Source of the DNA: Billgrantia desiderata
GTDB lineage: Bacteria; Pseudomonadota; Gammaproteobacteria; Pseudomonadales; Halomonadaceae
Assembly: GCA_011742915.1 (NCBI GenBank)
Contig: JAAQTN010000003.1
Span: 124,001-188,000, forward strand
DNA: 64,000 nucleotides
Reading direction: 5' to 3'
Below, one piece after another: positions 29,910 through 38,560 of the stretch. The translations under genes and the position numbers were made by a program. The notes under the pieces are model-generated. The model searched no databases and was not told the origin of the DNA. It saw only the letters and a list, made by a program, of their open reading frames with translations. The first letter of the stretch is position 1. The number at the start of each line of letters is the position of its first letter.

Positions 29910-30701
29910 ATGACTACTACCGTCGACGAGCGCCCGGTAATTCGTCGCGACCACCGCGGTGTCGCCACCCTGACGCTGAACCGTCCGCACCAGTTCAATG
30001 CGCTGTCCGAGGCTCTGCTCAAGGCCCTGGGCGGCGAGCTTTCCCGCCTGGCCAACGATGGTTCGGTGCGCTGTGTGGTCATCGCCGCCGAGGGGCGCGC
30101 CTTCTGCGCCGGGCACGACCTCAAGGAGATGCGCGCCACCCCCGACAAGGCTTACTACCAGGCGCTGTTCGCCCAGTGCGGCGAGGTGATGCAGCGTATC
30201 GTCGAGCTGCCGGTACCGGTGATCGCCCGGGTACAGGGCCTGGCCACCGCCGCCGGCTGCCAGCTGGTGGCCAGCTGCGACCTGGCGGTGGCGGCACGCT
30301 CGGCCCGCTTCGCGGTGTCGGGCATCAACGTCGGGCTGTTCTGCTCGACCCCCGCGGTGGCGCTGTCGCGCAACATCGGCCGCAAGCGCGCCATGGAGAT
30401 GCTGTTCACCGGCGAGTTCATCGATGCCGAGCAGGCGCTCGACTGGGGGCTGATCAATCGCGTCGCCGACGACGAGGCGCTGGACGAAGTGCTCGAAGCG
30501 CTCACCGCCAGCCTGTGCGCCAAGAGCGCCGTGGCCCTGCGCACCGGCAAGGCCCTGTTCCAGCGTCAGCTGCAGATGCCGCTGCGCGAGGCCTACGCGC
30601 TGGCCGGCGAGACCATGGCCTGCAACATGATGGCCGAGGACGTCGCCGAGGGTATCGATGCCTTTATCGAGAAACGCTCGCCCCAGTGGCGCCATCGCTA
30701 G
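29910..30701 (+). CDS. Crotonase-fold protein (enoyl-CoA hydratase-like, ECHDC3 type)
   Basis: This 263-residue crotonase-family protein has the oxyanion-hole region 'FCAGHDLKEM' intact, so acyl-CoA binding is likely. The two Glu that carry out hydration are missing: the first position is Gln ('AAGCQLVASCD') and the second is Gly ('FAVSGINVG'). It is therefore unlikely to be a standard hydratase and may be an isomerase, thioesterase or other CoA-dependent enzyme. I chose the ATG at 29910 over an upstream in-frame ATG because the conserved sequence starts there. It is followed by an IclR regulator in the same direction. Confidence 0.85.
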   Translation: MTTTVDERPVIRRDHRGVATLTLNRPHQFNALSEALLKALGGELSRLANDGSVRCVVIAAEGRAFCAGHDLKEMRATPDKAYYQALFAQCGEVMQRIVELPVPVIARVQGLATAAGCQLVASCDLAVAARSARFAVSGINVGLFCSTPAVALSRNIGRKRAMEMLFTGEFIDAEQALDWGLINRVADDEALDEVLEALTASLCAKSAVALRTGKALFQRQLQMPLREAYALAGETMACNMMAEDVAEGIDAFIEKRSPQWRHR

Positions 30702-30818
30702 CCGCCCCACCCTGCGAAAGAAGAGTGGAAGCCATTTCCGCAATCGAGACAAGCTCGCGCCGAGCGGGTATCCTGTTGCAGGCCTTGCGGCCCAGGTCAA
30801 CGCAGAGGATATACGCAG

Positions 30819-31667
30819 GTGAGTGAAGTCAAACGCAGAACGGCGGGGCGCCCGCCCGGCCCTGGCAAGAGCGCCAGCGGCCATAGTCAGTCGCTGGTGC
30901 GCGGCCTCAATCTGCTCGAGCGCCTGGCCGCCACTCCCGGTGGGCTGGCGCTCTCCGAGCTGGCGGAGATGGTCGACCTGGCCCCCTCCACCACGCACCG
31001 CCTGCTGCAGGCGCTGCAGGGACAGGGGTTCATCACCCAGGACGCCGCCCTCGGCGTATGGAAGATCGACGTCAAGACCTTCCGTATCGGCAACAGCTTT
31101 CTCGAAGCGCGCGACTTCGTTGCCGCCAGTCGTCCCTTCCTGCGCCGCCTTACCGCCCAGACCGGCGAAACCGCCAACCTGGGCATCCGCGATGGCGCCA
31201 CGGCAGTGTTCCTGGCCCAGAGCGAGTCGCCGCAGATGATGCGCATGATCACCCGGCTCGGTTCCCGCGCGCCGCTGCACGCCTCAGGAGTGGGCAAGGC
31301 GCTGATGGCGTGGCTGCCCGACGACGAGTTCGAACGGGTGCTGGCCGAGCGCGGCCTGGCGCGAGTCACCGAGAACACCTTGCATACCCCCGAGTCGCTG
31401 CGCGCCAACCTGGCTGAAGTACGTCGCCAGGGCTTCGCCTGCGACCGCGAGGAGCATGCCATCGGCTTGCACTGCGTGGCCGCCTGTCTGCACGACGAAC
31501 ATGGCACGCCGCTGGCGGCGATCTCGGTATCGGGCCCGGTGGCACGCATTCCCGAGTCGCGGCTGCCGGAGCTGGGTGAGCTGGTGCGCGACACCGCCGC
31601 CGAAATCACCGCCCGCCTGGGCGGGCGCGTGCCCAGCCCCAGCGAGGCATCGGCAGAAGAAGCATGA
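30819..31667 (+). CDS. IclR-family transcription regulator
   Basis: This 282-residue IclR protein has an N-terminal winged helix (about residues 25-85; 'LALSELAEMVDLAPSTTHRLL' is the recognition region, shown in part) and a C-terminal effector-binding domain with 'HASGVGKALMAWLP' near residue 150. The start is GTG. It lies 117 bases after the crotonase gene and converges on the marR gene of the TRAP operon. IclR proteins often control aromatic-acid catabolism, and the homogentisate operon of Pseudomonas putida is reported to have an IclR-type regulator, so control of the neighbouring hmg operon is possible but unproven. Confidence 0.9.
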   Translation: MSEVKRRTAGRPPGPGKSASGHSQSLVRGLNLLERLAATPGGLALSELAEMVDLAPSTTHRLLQALQGQGFITQDAALGVWKIDVKTFRIGNSFLEARDFVAASRPFLRRLTAQTGETANLGIRDGATAVFLAQSESPQMMRMITRLGSRAPLHASGVGKALMAWLPDDEFERVLAERGLARVTENTLHTPESLRANLAEVRRQGFACDREEHAIGLHCVAACLHDEHGTPLAAISVSGPVARIPESRLPELGELVRDTAAEITARLGGRVPSPSEASAEEA

Positions 31668-31686
31668 CGCGGCGTCTGGTGCCGGC

Positions 31687-32208
31687 CTAACCCTTGTCGC
31701 CGATCCGTTCCAACTGACGCTCGAGCTTGCGCATCACGTTGAGCAGATCGCGGTACTCACCGGCGGTAAGGGTCGCCACCAGCTCCGCCTCCCAGGCCTG
31801 AGCCTCGGGAATCAGCTTGGTCAACAGCTTGCGCCCGACAGCGGTAAGGTGCAGATCCTGCTGGCGCTGATCCTCCGGCGCCGGCGTGCGGCTGATCAGG
31901 CCACGCTCCTCCAGCGCCTGGATCGCCCGCGACACGCGGGCCTTGTCCATGTTGGTATAGGCACAGATCTTCTTTGCCGTCAGCTCGTCGCAGTGGCTGA
32001 GCCAGGCCAGTACCCGCCACTGGGCGATATTGAGCTGATAGCGCTCCTCGTAGAGCTCGGCCAGCGCCTGGCTGATGCGATCGGCCAGGCTGTTGAGCCG
32101 ATAAGGCAGGAACTGGTTGAGATCCAGCTCTTGCTTGGTCGGCGGCCCGGCCAGGTCCTCGTCGCCCTCCATGGCGAGACCGGCCTGGCGTTCTTCTTCT
32201 GCATTCAT
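31687..32208 (-). CDS. MarR-family transcription regulator (last gene of TRAP operon)
   Basis: This 173-residue MarR winged-helix protein has 'NIAQWRVLAWLSHCDELTAKKI' around residues 60-81 (shown in part) and the wing 'EERGLISRTPAPEDQRQQDLHLT' around 99-121. The N-terminus is acidic and 30 or so residues longer than a minimal MarR. It starts 32 bases after dctM, so it is cotranscribed with the TRAP genes and can report the uptake of their substrate. MarR proteins often respond to aromatic acids, which fits the neighbouring operon. The dyad at 35452-35471 is a candidate binding site. Confidence 0.9.
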   Translation of the reverse strand: MNAEEERQAGLAMEGDEDLAGPPTKQELDLNQFLPYRLNSLADRISQALAELYEERYQLNIAQWRVLAWLSHCDELTAKKICAYTNMDKARVSRAIQALEERGLISRTPAPEDQRQQDLHLTAVGRKLLTKLIPEAQAWEAELVATLTAGEYRDLLNVMRKLERQLERIGDKG

Positions 32209-32240
32209 CTCGAGACTCCTCACCCCGCGCTTGGCAGCGG

Positions 32241-33536
32241 TCAATAGAGCAGTTGCGGCAGGAACAGCACGATACCCGGGAACACCAGCACCAGCAACGC
32301 GCGCGCCATGCCGGCCACCCAGAACGGCGTCACGCCGCGGAAGATCGTGCCCGTGGAGACGTCCGGCAACACCGCCCGCAGCACGAACACGTTCATTCCC
32401 ACCGGCGGCGTGATCAGACTGATCTCGATCACGATCACCACCAGGATGCCGAACCACACCAGGTCGAAGCCGAGCCCCGCCACCACCGGGAAGAACACCG
32501 GCACGGTGAGCAGCAGCATCGACATGCTCTCGAACACGCAGCCGAGCAGCACGTAGATGGCCAGTATCACCAGAATGACCATGAACGGGGCGATGTTGAG
32601 CCCGTTGACGAAGGCCAGCAGGTCGTTGGGCAACCCCGCCCGGTTGATGAAGTTGGCAAAGATCAGCGCGGTGAGCACCACGGCGAACAGCATGGCGGTG
32701 GTGCGCACGGTGTCCATCAGCACGTTCATCAGCACCTGAGGGGTGAGCGCCCGGCGCAGCAGGGCGATGATGAAGGCACCCATGGCACCGATGCCCGCCG
32801 CCTCGGTGGGGGTGAACACGCCGAGGTAGATGCCGCCGATCACCAGTACGAACAGGGCCAGGGTGCTGCCCACGCTCTTGAGCGCCTGGAAGCGCTCGGG
32901 CCACGGTACCTTCTCGCCGGCGGGACCGGCGTCCGGGTCGCGCCACAGCACCCACTTCACCGCCACCAGGTAGAGGATGATGCCGAGAATGCCGGGAATG
33001 AAGCCGGCGGCGAACAGTTCGCGGATGCTGGTTTCGGTGAGAATGCCGTAGATCACCAGCATCACGCTGGGGGGAATCAGGATGCCCAGGGTGCCGCCGG
33101 CAGCGATGGAGGCCGAGGCCAGGGTGTCCTTGTAACCGTACTTGCGCATCTGCGGCATGGCGACCCGGCCCATGGTGGCGGCGGTGGCCAGGCTCGAGCC
33201 GCAGATGGCACTGAAGCCGCCGCAGGCGACGATGGTGGCCATGGCCTGGCCGCCCTTGCGGTGGCCGAGGAAGCCGTTGGAGGCGCGGAACAGCGCATCG
33301 GACAGCCCGGCGTGGGAGACCAGGTTGCCCATCAGGATGAACAGCGGGATCACCGACAGGCCGTAGTCCATGGCGGTATCCACCACGCGCCGCGCGGCCA
33401 TGGCCTCGGCGGCATTCCAGTTGCCGGTGAGGAAGTAGAAGCCGGCGAAGCCGACGATGCCCATGGCAAACGCCAGGGGGACACGCAAAAAGGCCAGCAG
33501 CAGCAGGGCGGCGAACCCATACAGCGCTTCAGTCAT
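32241..33536 (-). CDS. dctM: TRAP transporter large permease DctM
   Basis: DctM is the ion-coupled channel of a TRAP transporter. The 431-residue protein has about 12 hydrophobic segments with the family motifs 'PLFILMGNLVSHAGLSD' (about 61-77) and 'GGTLGILIPPSVMLVIYG' (about 148-165). Its start overlaps dctQ by eight bases, the usual coupling. With dctP and dctQ it forms a complete Na+-driven uptake system; the substrate is probably an aromatic or other carboxylate given the divergent catabolic operon. Confidence 0.95.
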   Translation of the reverse strand: MTEALYGFAALLLLAFLRVPLAFAMGIVGFAGFYFLTGNWNAAEAMAARRVVDTAMDYGLSVIPLFILMGNLVSHAGLSDALFRASNGFLGHRKGGQAMATIVACGGFSAICGSSLATAATMGRVAMPQMRKYGYKDTLASASIAAGGTLGILIPPSVMLVIYGILTETSIRELFAAGFIPGILGIILYLVAVKWVLWRDPDAGPAGEKVPWPERFQALKSVGSTLALFVLVIGGIYLGVFTPTEAAGIGAMGAFIIALLRRALTPQVLMNVLMDTVRTTAMLFAVVLTALIFANFINRAGLPNDLLAFVNGLNIAPFMVILVILAIYVLLGCVFESMSMLLLTVPVFFPVVAGLGFDLVWFGILVVIVIEISLITPPVGMNVFVLRAVLPDVSTGTIFRGVTPFWVAGMARALLVLVFPGIVLFLPQLLY

Positions 33537-34083
33537 GATCGCCTCCCTTGCCTTTCTCGGGGCTGAGCGGGCCGCCGCGTTCGAGCACGCCCACGCCTTC
33601 CAGCAGGTAGCCGATGGCGCGCAGCAGTGTCAGCACGGCCGAGACGGCCAGCATGACCGAGATGAGATAGATGAGATAGCCGTTGGGGATGCGCAGAAAC
33701 TCGGTCACGTCGCCCCACTCCATGGCGCGCTCGGCCAGCGCCCAGATGCGCCGTGCCATGATCCACAGCGCCCCGGTGACGATCAGGTTGACCAGCACCT
33801 GGCGGATCCAGATCAGGCGCGCCGGAAACACGCTGTCGAGCAGATCGACGCTGACGTGCTCCTCGCGCCAGCACACCACCGGCAGCGACAGGAACACCAG
33901 CGCGGCCAGCATCAGCTGGGTCAGCTCGACGGTGCCGAGAATCGGCGAGTTGAAGAAGTAGCGTCCGGTCACGTCCGCCGTGGTCAGCAGCATCATGGCG
34001 AAGAGGGTGGCACCGGCCACCCCCTCCAGCGTCAGCTGCATGACACGACCGACCCGCAACCAGAGCGTGGACGAGGTCGGCAT
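33529..34083 (-). CDS. dctQ: TRAP transporter small permease DctQ
   Basis: DctQ is the small membrane subunit between the DctP receptor and DctM. The 184-residue protein has four transmembrane helices and the conserved 'VTGRYFFNSPILGTVELTQ' region (about 44-62). I chose the ATG seven bases after GGAGG; the in-frame TTG six bases upstream is too close to the ribosome site. It follows dctP by 31 bases and overlaps dctM by eight. Confidence 0.93.
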   Translation of the reverse strand: MPTSSTLWLRVGRVMQLTLEGVAGATLFAMMLLTTADVTGRYFFNSPILGTVELTQLMLAALVFLSLPVVCWREEHVSVDLLDSVFPARLIWIRQVLVNLIVTGALWIMARRIWALAERAMEWGDVTEFLRIPNGYLIYLISVMLAVSAVLTLLRAIGYLLEGVGVLERGGPLSPEKGKGGDHD

Positions 34084-34114
34084 GGTCAAGCCTCCAGATT
34101 AAAGGTGCAGCGGG

Positions 34115-35170
34115 TTACTGGCGCACGACGCGCTCGGCGATACCTTCACTCTCGGCCGCCAGGGCCAGTTGCTCGCGGAAGTGCGCCAGGGCCGCCTCGG
34201 CATCGACGCCGCGATCCGCCACGGCATTCGACCACTCGGCGATCAGCTGCTCGGTCACACCGCGCAGCCGCTCGATATCCGCTTCGGGCGCCTGGGTGAA
34301 GGTGGCGCCGCGCTCCTGGCCGAACTCGACCCCGCTCTCGTCGGAAACATCCATCATGTAGCCGAACAGCCGCGACAGGTGCTCACCGGAAACGGCCTCG
34401 ATCGCCTCGCGATCTTCAGGCGAGACCTGATCCCAGAACATCGGATTCATGACGATGGCGAAGCTGCCGCGATAGAAGCCGCCATCGACGGTCAGGGTGT
34501 GCGGCGCCACTTCGGCCACACGGAAGCTGCGCAGGCTCTCCAGGGTCAGCATGGCGCCGTCGACCACACCCTGGGAGGCGGCTTCGTAGACGCCGGTGGG
34601 CGGCAGCGCCACGCCGGTCACGCGCATGGCGTCGGCCAGCCCGCTCATCACCCCGCCGCCGACCCGCAGACGCTTGCCCGCCAGGTCGTCGATGGAGCCG
34701 ATCTGGTCGCGGGTGAAGATCTGCCCCGGCCCGTGCACGCCCATGGCCAGCACGTCGACGCCGCGATGCTCGCCCGCCTGGGCCAGATATTCCTGATGCG
34801 TGTGCCAGTAGGCCGCGGCGGCATCCTCGGAGGAGAACTCCTCGAAAGTGGGGAATTCCGGCAGTTGGGTGGCCAGGAAGCGGCCGGCCATGTGGGCGTG
34901 GAAGATCCAGCTGGCATCGGCGATACCGTCGGCGACGATCTCCATCTGCGCCGCCGGCGGGCCCATGTCGTGCACCACTTCGACGGTCACGCGGCCTTCG
35001 GTGGCGTCCTCGATCCAGGCTTTCCAGGTCGGCCAGACGATGGTGTTGACGCCGTGGTTGGGGCCGCCCCAGGTGCTGACGGTGATGGTGGTCTGGGCCA
35101 GCGCAGGCGTGCCGAGGCTGAACCCGAGCGCCGCGACGGCGCCGATCATGAGGCGGTTGGTGATTTTCAT
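34115..35170 (-). CDS. dctP: TRAP transporter solute receptor DctP (first copy)
   Basis: This periplasmic receptor captures the substrate for DctQM. The 351-residue precursor has a clear signal peptide ending near 'TPALAQ' (about residues 1-26). The mature protein has the TRAP-receptor Arg region 'GKRLRVGGGVMSG' near 163. It is very similar along its length to a second receptor at 49036, with shared runs such as 'GPNHGVNTIVWPTW' and 'VVHDMGPP'. It is the first gene of dctPQM-marR. An AGGAG ribosome site precedes the ATG. Confidence 0.94.
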   Translation of the reverse strand: MKITNRLMIGAVAALGFSLGTPALAQTTITVSTWGGPNHGVNTIVWPTWKAWIEDATEGRVTVEVVHDMGPPAAQMEIVADGIADASWIFHAHMAGRFLATQLPEFPTFEEFSSEDAAAAYWHTHQEYLAQAGEHRGVDVLAMGVHGPGQIFTRDQIGSIDDLAGKRLRVGGGVMSGLADAMRVTGVALPPTGVYEAASQGVVDGAMLTLESLRSFRVAEVAPHTLTVDGGFYRGSFAIVMNPMFWDQVSPEDREAIEAVSGEHLSRLFGYMMDVSDESGVEFGQERGATFTQAPEADIERLRGVTEQLIAEWSNAVADRGVDAEAALAHFREQLALAAESEGIAERVVRQ

Positions 35171-35545
35171 TGTGTGCTCCTGGTCGTCACGGGTGGCGCA
35201 CTCGCGCCACGTGATGGCTTTGTGTTGTTGTAATGCGAGCGTCGCTGCCTTCGGGTGCACTCGCCGGGGGCAACGCAGCCTATGTTTTGTCAGCCTCACC
35301 TTGCCGCTAGTTAATTTCCTGTGCAACTAATTTTGCAATGATTCGTTATTAGACTTAGGTCGCAAAAAAACGTTAAACCCATGATCCAAGGCAAATTCCG
35401 GCTATTTTCCCGCCGCTTGATTTAGGGATTGGTCCGTGATTTGCTGGACATATAGTTTCAAACAAAACTATGCTGAACGACATTCCGGCACCGCTGGTGG
35501 GCGGGACACGGCCTACGTGACGACCCTGACGACCCTGGAGGAACC
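35171..35545. other. 375-base divergent control region between TRAP and catabolic operons
   Basis: There is no gene here. The centre (about 35320-35480) is A+T-rich, with a run of seven A at 35364, and should hold the promoters of dctP (leftward) and of the metallo-hydrolase operon (rightward). Only the rightward promoter-operator described below is clear. Confidence 0.6.
35429..35471 (+). promoter_or_regulatory. Promoter with overlapping operator for the homogentisate operon
   Basis: TTGGTC (35429-35434), a 16-base spacer, and TATAGT (35451-35456) form a plausible sigma-70 promoter 75 bases before the next start codon. The inverted repeat ATAGTTT, six bases, AAACTAT (35452-35471) overlaps the -10 element, where a bound repressor would block RNA polymerase. 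The nearby MarR or IclR protein is a candidate repressor. Confidence 0.5.
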
Positions 35546-36514
35546 ATGAGCAAGAAGTTCGCTTCCCACGCCGATACCGAAGAGAAGCAGGTCAGCTTCA
35601 CCCAACTGGCCGAGGGCCTGTACGCCTATACCGCCGAGGGCGACCCCAACACCGGCGTGGTGATCGGCGACGACAGCGTGATGGTGATCGACACCCAGGC
35701 CACGCCGATCATGGCCCAGGACGTGATCCGTCGGATTCGCGAGGTCACCGACCTGCCGATCAAGCACGTGGTGATGAGCCACTACCACGCCGTGCGCGTG
35801 CTCGGCGCCTCGGCCTACGGTGCCGAGAACATCTATGCCAGCCAGCACACCTACGACCTGATCGTCGAGCGCGGCCAGCAGGACTACGAGTCAGAGGTCG
35901 GCCGCTTTCCGCGCCTGTTCAAGGGCGTCGACTCGGTGCCCGGCCTGACCTGGCCCAACATCGTGTTCCAGCAGGAGCTCACGGTGTTCATGGGCAAGCG
36001 CGAAGTACGCATCATCCACCTCGGTCGCGGCCACACCAAGGGCGACACCATCGTCTGGCTGCCCGAGGAGAAGGTGATGTTCTCCGGCGACCTGGTCGAG
36101 TACGGCGCCACCCCCTACACCGGCGACGCCTATCACGAGGACTGGCCCACCACCCTCGACCGCCTGCAGGCGATGGCCCCGCAGAAGCTGGTACCGGGGC
36201 GCGGCGAGGCGCTCACCACCCCCGAGCAGTGCCGGGAGGCGATCCAGGGCACCCGCGACTTCCTCGCCGACATGTACGGCAGCGTCAAGGCGGGCAAGGC
36301 CGCCGGCAAGTCGCTCTCCGAGTGCTACGCCGAGACCTACGCCAAGCTCAAGCCGAAGTACGGCCACTGGGTGATCTTCGACCACTGTCTGCCGTTCGAC
36401 ATCACCCGCTGCTATGACGAGGCCGGCGGCGAATATCCCGACCCACGCATCTGGACCGCCGAGCGCGACACCGCCATGTGGCACTCGCTGCAGGAAGTGG
36501 TCGAGAACCAGTAA
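35546..36514 (+). CDS. Metallo-beta-lactamase-fold protein with altered metal site
   Basis: This 322-residue MBL-fold protein opens the catabolic operon. In the fold's metal motif H-x-H-x-D-H it reads 'SHYHAVRV': H79 and H81 are kept, but Asp and His are replaced by V83 and R84. The third first-site ligand (H163 in 'GHTKGD') and the bridging Asp (D182 in 'FSGDLVEYG') are kept, while the last second-site His is replaced by Arg (R219 in 'VPGRGEAL'). By glyoxalase II numbering this removes the second metal site and leaves the first. It is probably a mono-metal hydrolase, possibly acting on a lactone, ester or thioester of the pathway. The ATG has a GGAGGAA ribosome site. Confidence 0.85.
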   Translation: MSKKFASHADTEEKQVSFTQLAEGLYAYTAEGDPNTGVVIGDDSVMVIDTQATPIMAQDVIRRIREVTDLPIKHVVMSHYHAVRVLGASAYGAENIYASQHTYDLIVERGQQDYESEVGRFPRLFKGVDSVPGLTWPNIVFQQELTVFMGKREVRIIHLGRGHTKGDTIVWLPEEKVMFSGDLVEYGATPYTGDAYHEDWPTTLDRLQAMAPQKLVPGRGEALTTPEQCREAIQGTRDFLADMYGSVKAGKAAGKSLSECYAETYAKLKPKYGHWVIFDHCLPFDITRCYDEAGGEYPDPRIWTAERDTAMWHSLQEVVENQ

Positions 36515-36526
36515 CGACACGATACC

Positions 36527-36576
36527 CCGGGACGTCCCGGAACAGACCTGCCGCCGGGACGCCACCCGGCGGCAGG
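36527..36576 (+). repeat. Two back-to-back perfect hairpins inside the operon
   Basis: In the 78-base gap before the flavin hydroxylase gene there is a 14-base palindrome, CCGGGACGTCCCGG (36527-36540), and then a 12-base-pair stem, CCTGCCGCCGGG, with a six-base loop (36547-36576). No T tract follows, so transcription probably continues. They may set mRNA processing or stability between the first gene and the rest. Confidence 0.6.
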
Positions 36577-36592
36577 TGCCGAGGGGAGCACG

Positions 36593-38314
36593 ATGCCAAC
36601 GACCTACAACAATCCCGTCTATCCGTACCGGCGCCCACCGGAGCTCGACCGCACCGACGTGCGCCACTGCCCGGTGGTGATCGTCGGCGCCGGACCCACC
36701 GGCCTGGCCATGGCCATCGACCTGGCCCAGCAGGGCATCGCCAGCGTGGTGCTCGACGACAATAACACCGTCAGCGTCGGCTCGCGGGCGATCTGCTTCG
36801 CCAAGCGCACCCTGGAGATCCTCGACCGCCTGGGCTGCGCCCAGCCAATGGTCGACAAGGGCGTGACCTGGCAGCGCGGCCGGGTGTTCTTCCAAGCGCG
36901 TGAGGTCTACGACTTCGACCTGCTGCCGGAAGCGGGCCACCGCATGCCCGCCTTCATCAACCTGCAGCAGTACTACTTCGAGGAGTACCTGGTCGATCGT
37001 GCCAATGAGCTCAACGAGCTGATCGACCTGCGCTGGCTGCACAAGGTCACCGCAGTGGACAGCCAGGCCGAGCGCAGCGAGGTGCTGGTCAGCACCGAGG
37101 ACGGCAACTACCGCCTCGCCTGCGACTACCTGCTGGTGGCCGACGGCGCCAACAGCAAGATTCGCGACATGCTGGGCCTGGAGAGCAAGGGCCAGGTGTT
37201 CCAGGACCGCTTCCTGATCGCCGACGTGATCATGAAGGCCGACTTCCCCACCGAACGCTGGTTCTGGTTCGACCCGCCCTTCCACCCCAACCAGTCGGTG
37301 CTGCTGCACCGTCAGCCGGACAACGTCTGGCGCATCGACTTCCAGCTCGGCTGGGATGCCGACCCGGAAGAGGAGAAGAAGGAGGAGAACATCCGCCCCC
37401 GCGTGCAGGCGATGCTCGACGCAGACGTGGAGTTCGAGCTGGAGTGGGCCAGCGTCTACACCTTCCGCTGCCGCAAGATGGACAGCTACATCCACCGGCG
37501 GGTGTTCTTCATGGGCGACGCCGCCCATCAGGTATCCCCCTTCGGCGCCCGAGGCGCCAACGGCGCGCTGCAGAGCACCGAGAACCTGGCCTGGAAGCTG
37601 GCCCGGGTGCTCAAGGGCCAGGCCCCGGAAGCGCTGCTCGCCACCTACGACGACGAGCGCCAGCACGGCGCCGCCGAGAACATCTTGAACTCGACGCGGG
37701 CCACCGACTTCATCACCCCCAAGAGTCGCGTGAGCCGCCTGTTCCGCGACAGCGTGCTGGAGCTGGCCGAGCACTACCCCTTCGCCCGCCGTCTGGTCAA
37801 CAGCGGTCGCCTCTCCATGCCATGCCGCTACGACGGCTCGCCGCTCAACGGCCATGAGGCCGAGGGCCTGCCTCTCGAGCTGCGCCCCGGCAGTCCGGCC
37901 AAGGACGCGCCGATCGGCCTGGCCGGCCGCCGCGCCTGGCTGCTCAACCAGCTCGGCGAGCGCTTCGTGCTGCTGCTCGATGGTCGTGTCGACAGCGCCC
38001 GGGCCGAAGCCCTCAGGGCCGAACTCGCCCCGCTGCTCGAGGAGCGGGCCGACCTCGACCTGCTGGTCGTCGGCCCCGCGCCCCACGCCCTGACCGAGCT
38101 GCCGCGCAGCCGCCAGGTCGAGGACGTGGAGAACCTGATCGGCGAGCGCTACGGCCTCGGCGCCGGCATCGCCTACCTGATCCGCCCCGACCAGCACGTC
38201 ACCGCCCGCTGGCACACCGTCACGGCGGCCGCGGTCGGCGAGGCGATGGACCACGCCCTGGGCGCCTATCTCGCTCCTTCCACCGTTCAGGGAGGCACCC
38301 ATGCCACGGCTTGA
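36593..38314 (+). CDS. mhaA: FAD-dependent aromatic hydroxylase, MhaA/MhpA-like
   Basis: This 573-residue class A flavin monooxygenase has the FAD/NADPH motifs 'VIVGAGPTG' (residues 29-37) and 'FMGDAAHQVSPFGARGANGA' (GD near 308), and a C-terminal thioredoxin-like domain. MhaA of Pseudomonas converts 3-hydroxyphenylacetate to homogentisate, working with a small partner, MhaB. Here the next gene encodes a small protein of that kind, and homogentisate dioxygenase follows, so hydroxylation of a hydroxyphenylacetate to homogentisate is the best reading. MhpA-type 3-hydroxyphenylpropionate hydroxylation is the alternative, but no meta-cleavage genes are present. Confidence 0.8.
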   Translation: MPTTYNNPVYPYRRPPELDRTDVRHCPVVIVGAGPTGLAMAIDLAQQGIASVVLDDNNTVSVGSRAICFAKRTLEILDRLGCAQPMVDKGVTWQRGRVFFQAREVYDFDLLPEAGHRMPAFINLQQYYFEEYLVDRANELNELIDLRWLHKVTAVDSQAERSEVLVSTEDGNYRLACDYLLVADGANSKIRDMLGLESKGQVFQDRFLIADVIMKADFPTERWFWFDPPFHPNQSVLLHRQPDNVWRIDFQLGWDADPEEEKKEENIRPRVQAMLDADVEFELEWASVYTFRCRKMDSYIHRRVFFMGDAAHQVSPFGARGANGALQSTENLAWKLARVLKGQAPEALLATYDDERQHGAAENILNSTRATDFITPKSRVSRLFRDSVLELAEHYPFARRLVNSGRLSMPCRYDGSPLNGHEAEGLPLELRPGSPAKDAPIGLAGRRAWLLNQLGERFVLLLDGRVDSARAEALRAELAPLLEERADLDLLVVGPAPHALTELPRSRQVEDVENLIGERYGLGAGIAYLIRPDQHVTARWHTVTAAAVGEAMDHALGAYLAPSTVQGGTHATA

Positions 38315-38543
38315 GCTCAACCCCAACTTCACCGACCCGGACGCCTTCTATGCCGCGCTGACCGAGCTGCATCGCGAGCGCAGCGAGGCCGAGAGCGAGC
38401 GCATCAATGCCCGGCTGATCCTGCTGCTGGCCAACCACATCGGCGACCAGCAGGTGCTCGAGGAGGCGCTGACCATCGCCGGCCAGGCCACGACACAGCC
38501 AAGCGAACGGCTTGAGTCAGCAAAAGATTCGACAGGACGTTGA
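38301..38543 (+). CDS. mhaB: Small hydroxylase partner (MhaB-like, DUF2783 type)
   Basis: This 80-residue protein has its start overlapping the hydroxylase end by 14 bases. It opens '[20 protein letters not shown]' and has a helix with '[11 protein letters not shown]', resembling the small DUF2783 proteins that sit next to MhaA-like flavoproteins and are described as coupling proteins in Pseudomonas putida. The last 20 residues are polar and variable. The pairing, rather than the short sequence alone, supports the call. Confidence 0.65.
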   Translation: MPRLELNPNFTDPDAFYAALTELHRERSEAESERINARLILLLANHIGDQQVLEEALTIAGQATTQPSERLESAKDSTGR

Positions 38544-38560
38544 AACAGAGGACCCCCGAC

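Noticed and set aside
28549..31667. A beta-hydroxyaspartate cycle locus, suggested by the D-threonine-aldolase-like enzyme next to an IclR gene
   Set aside because: The aminotransferase, dehydratase and imine reductase genes expected for that cycle are absent.
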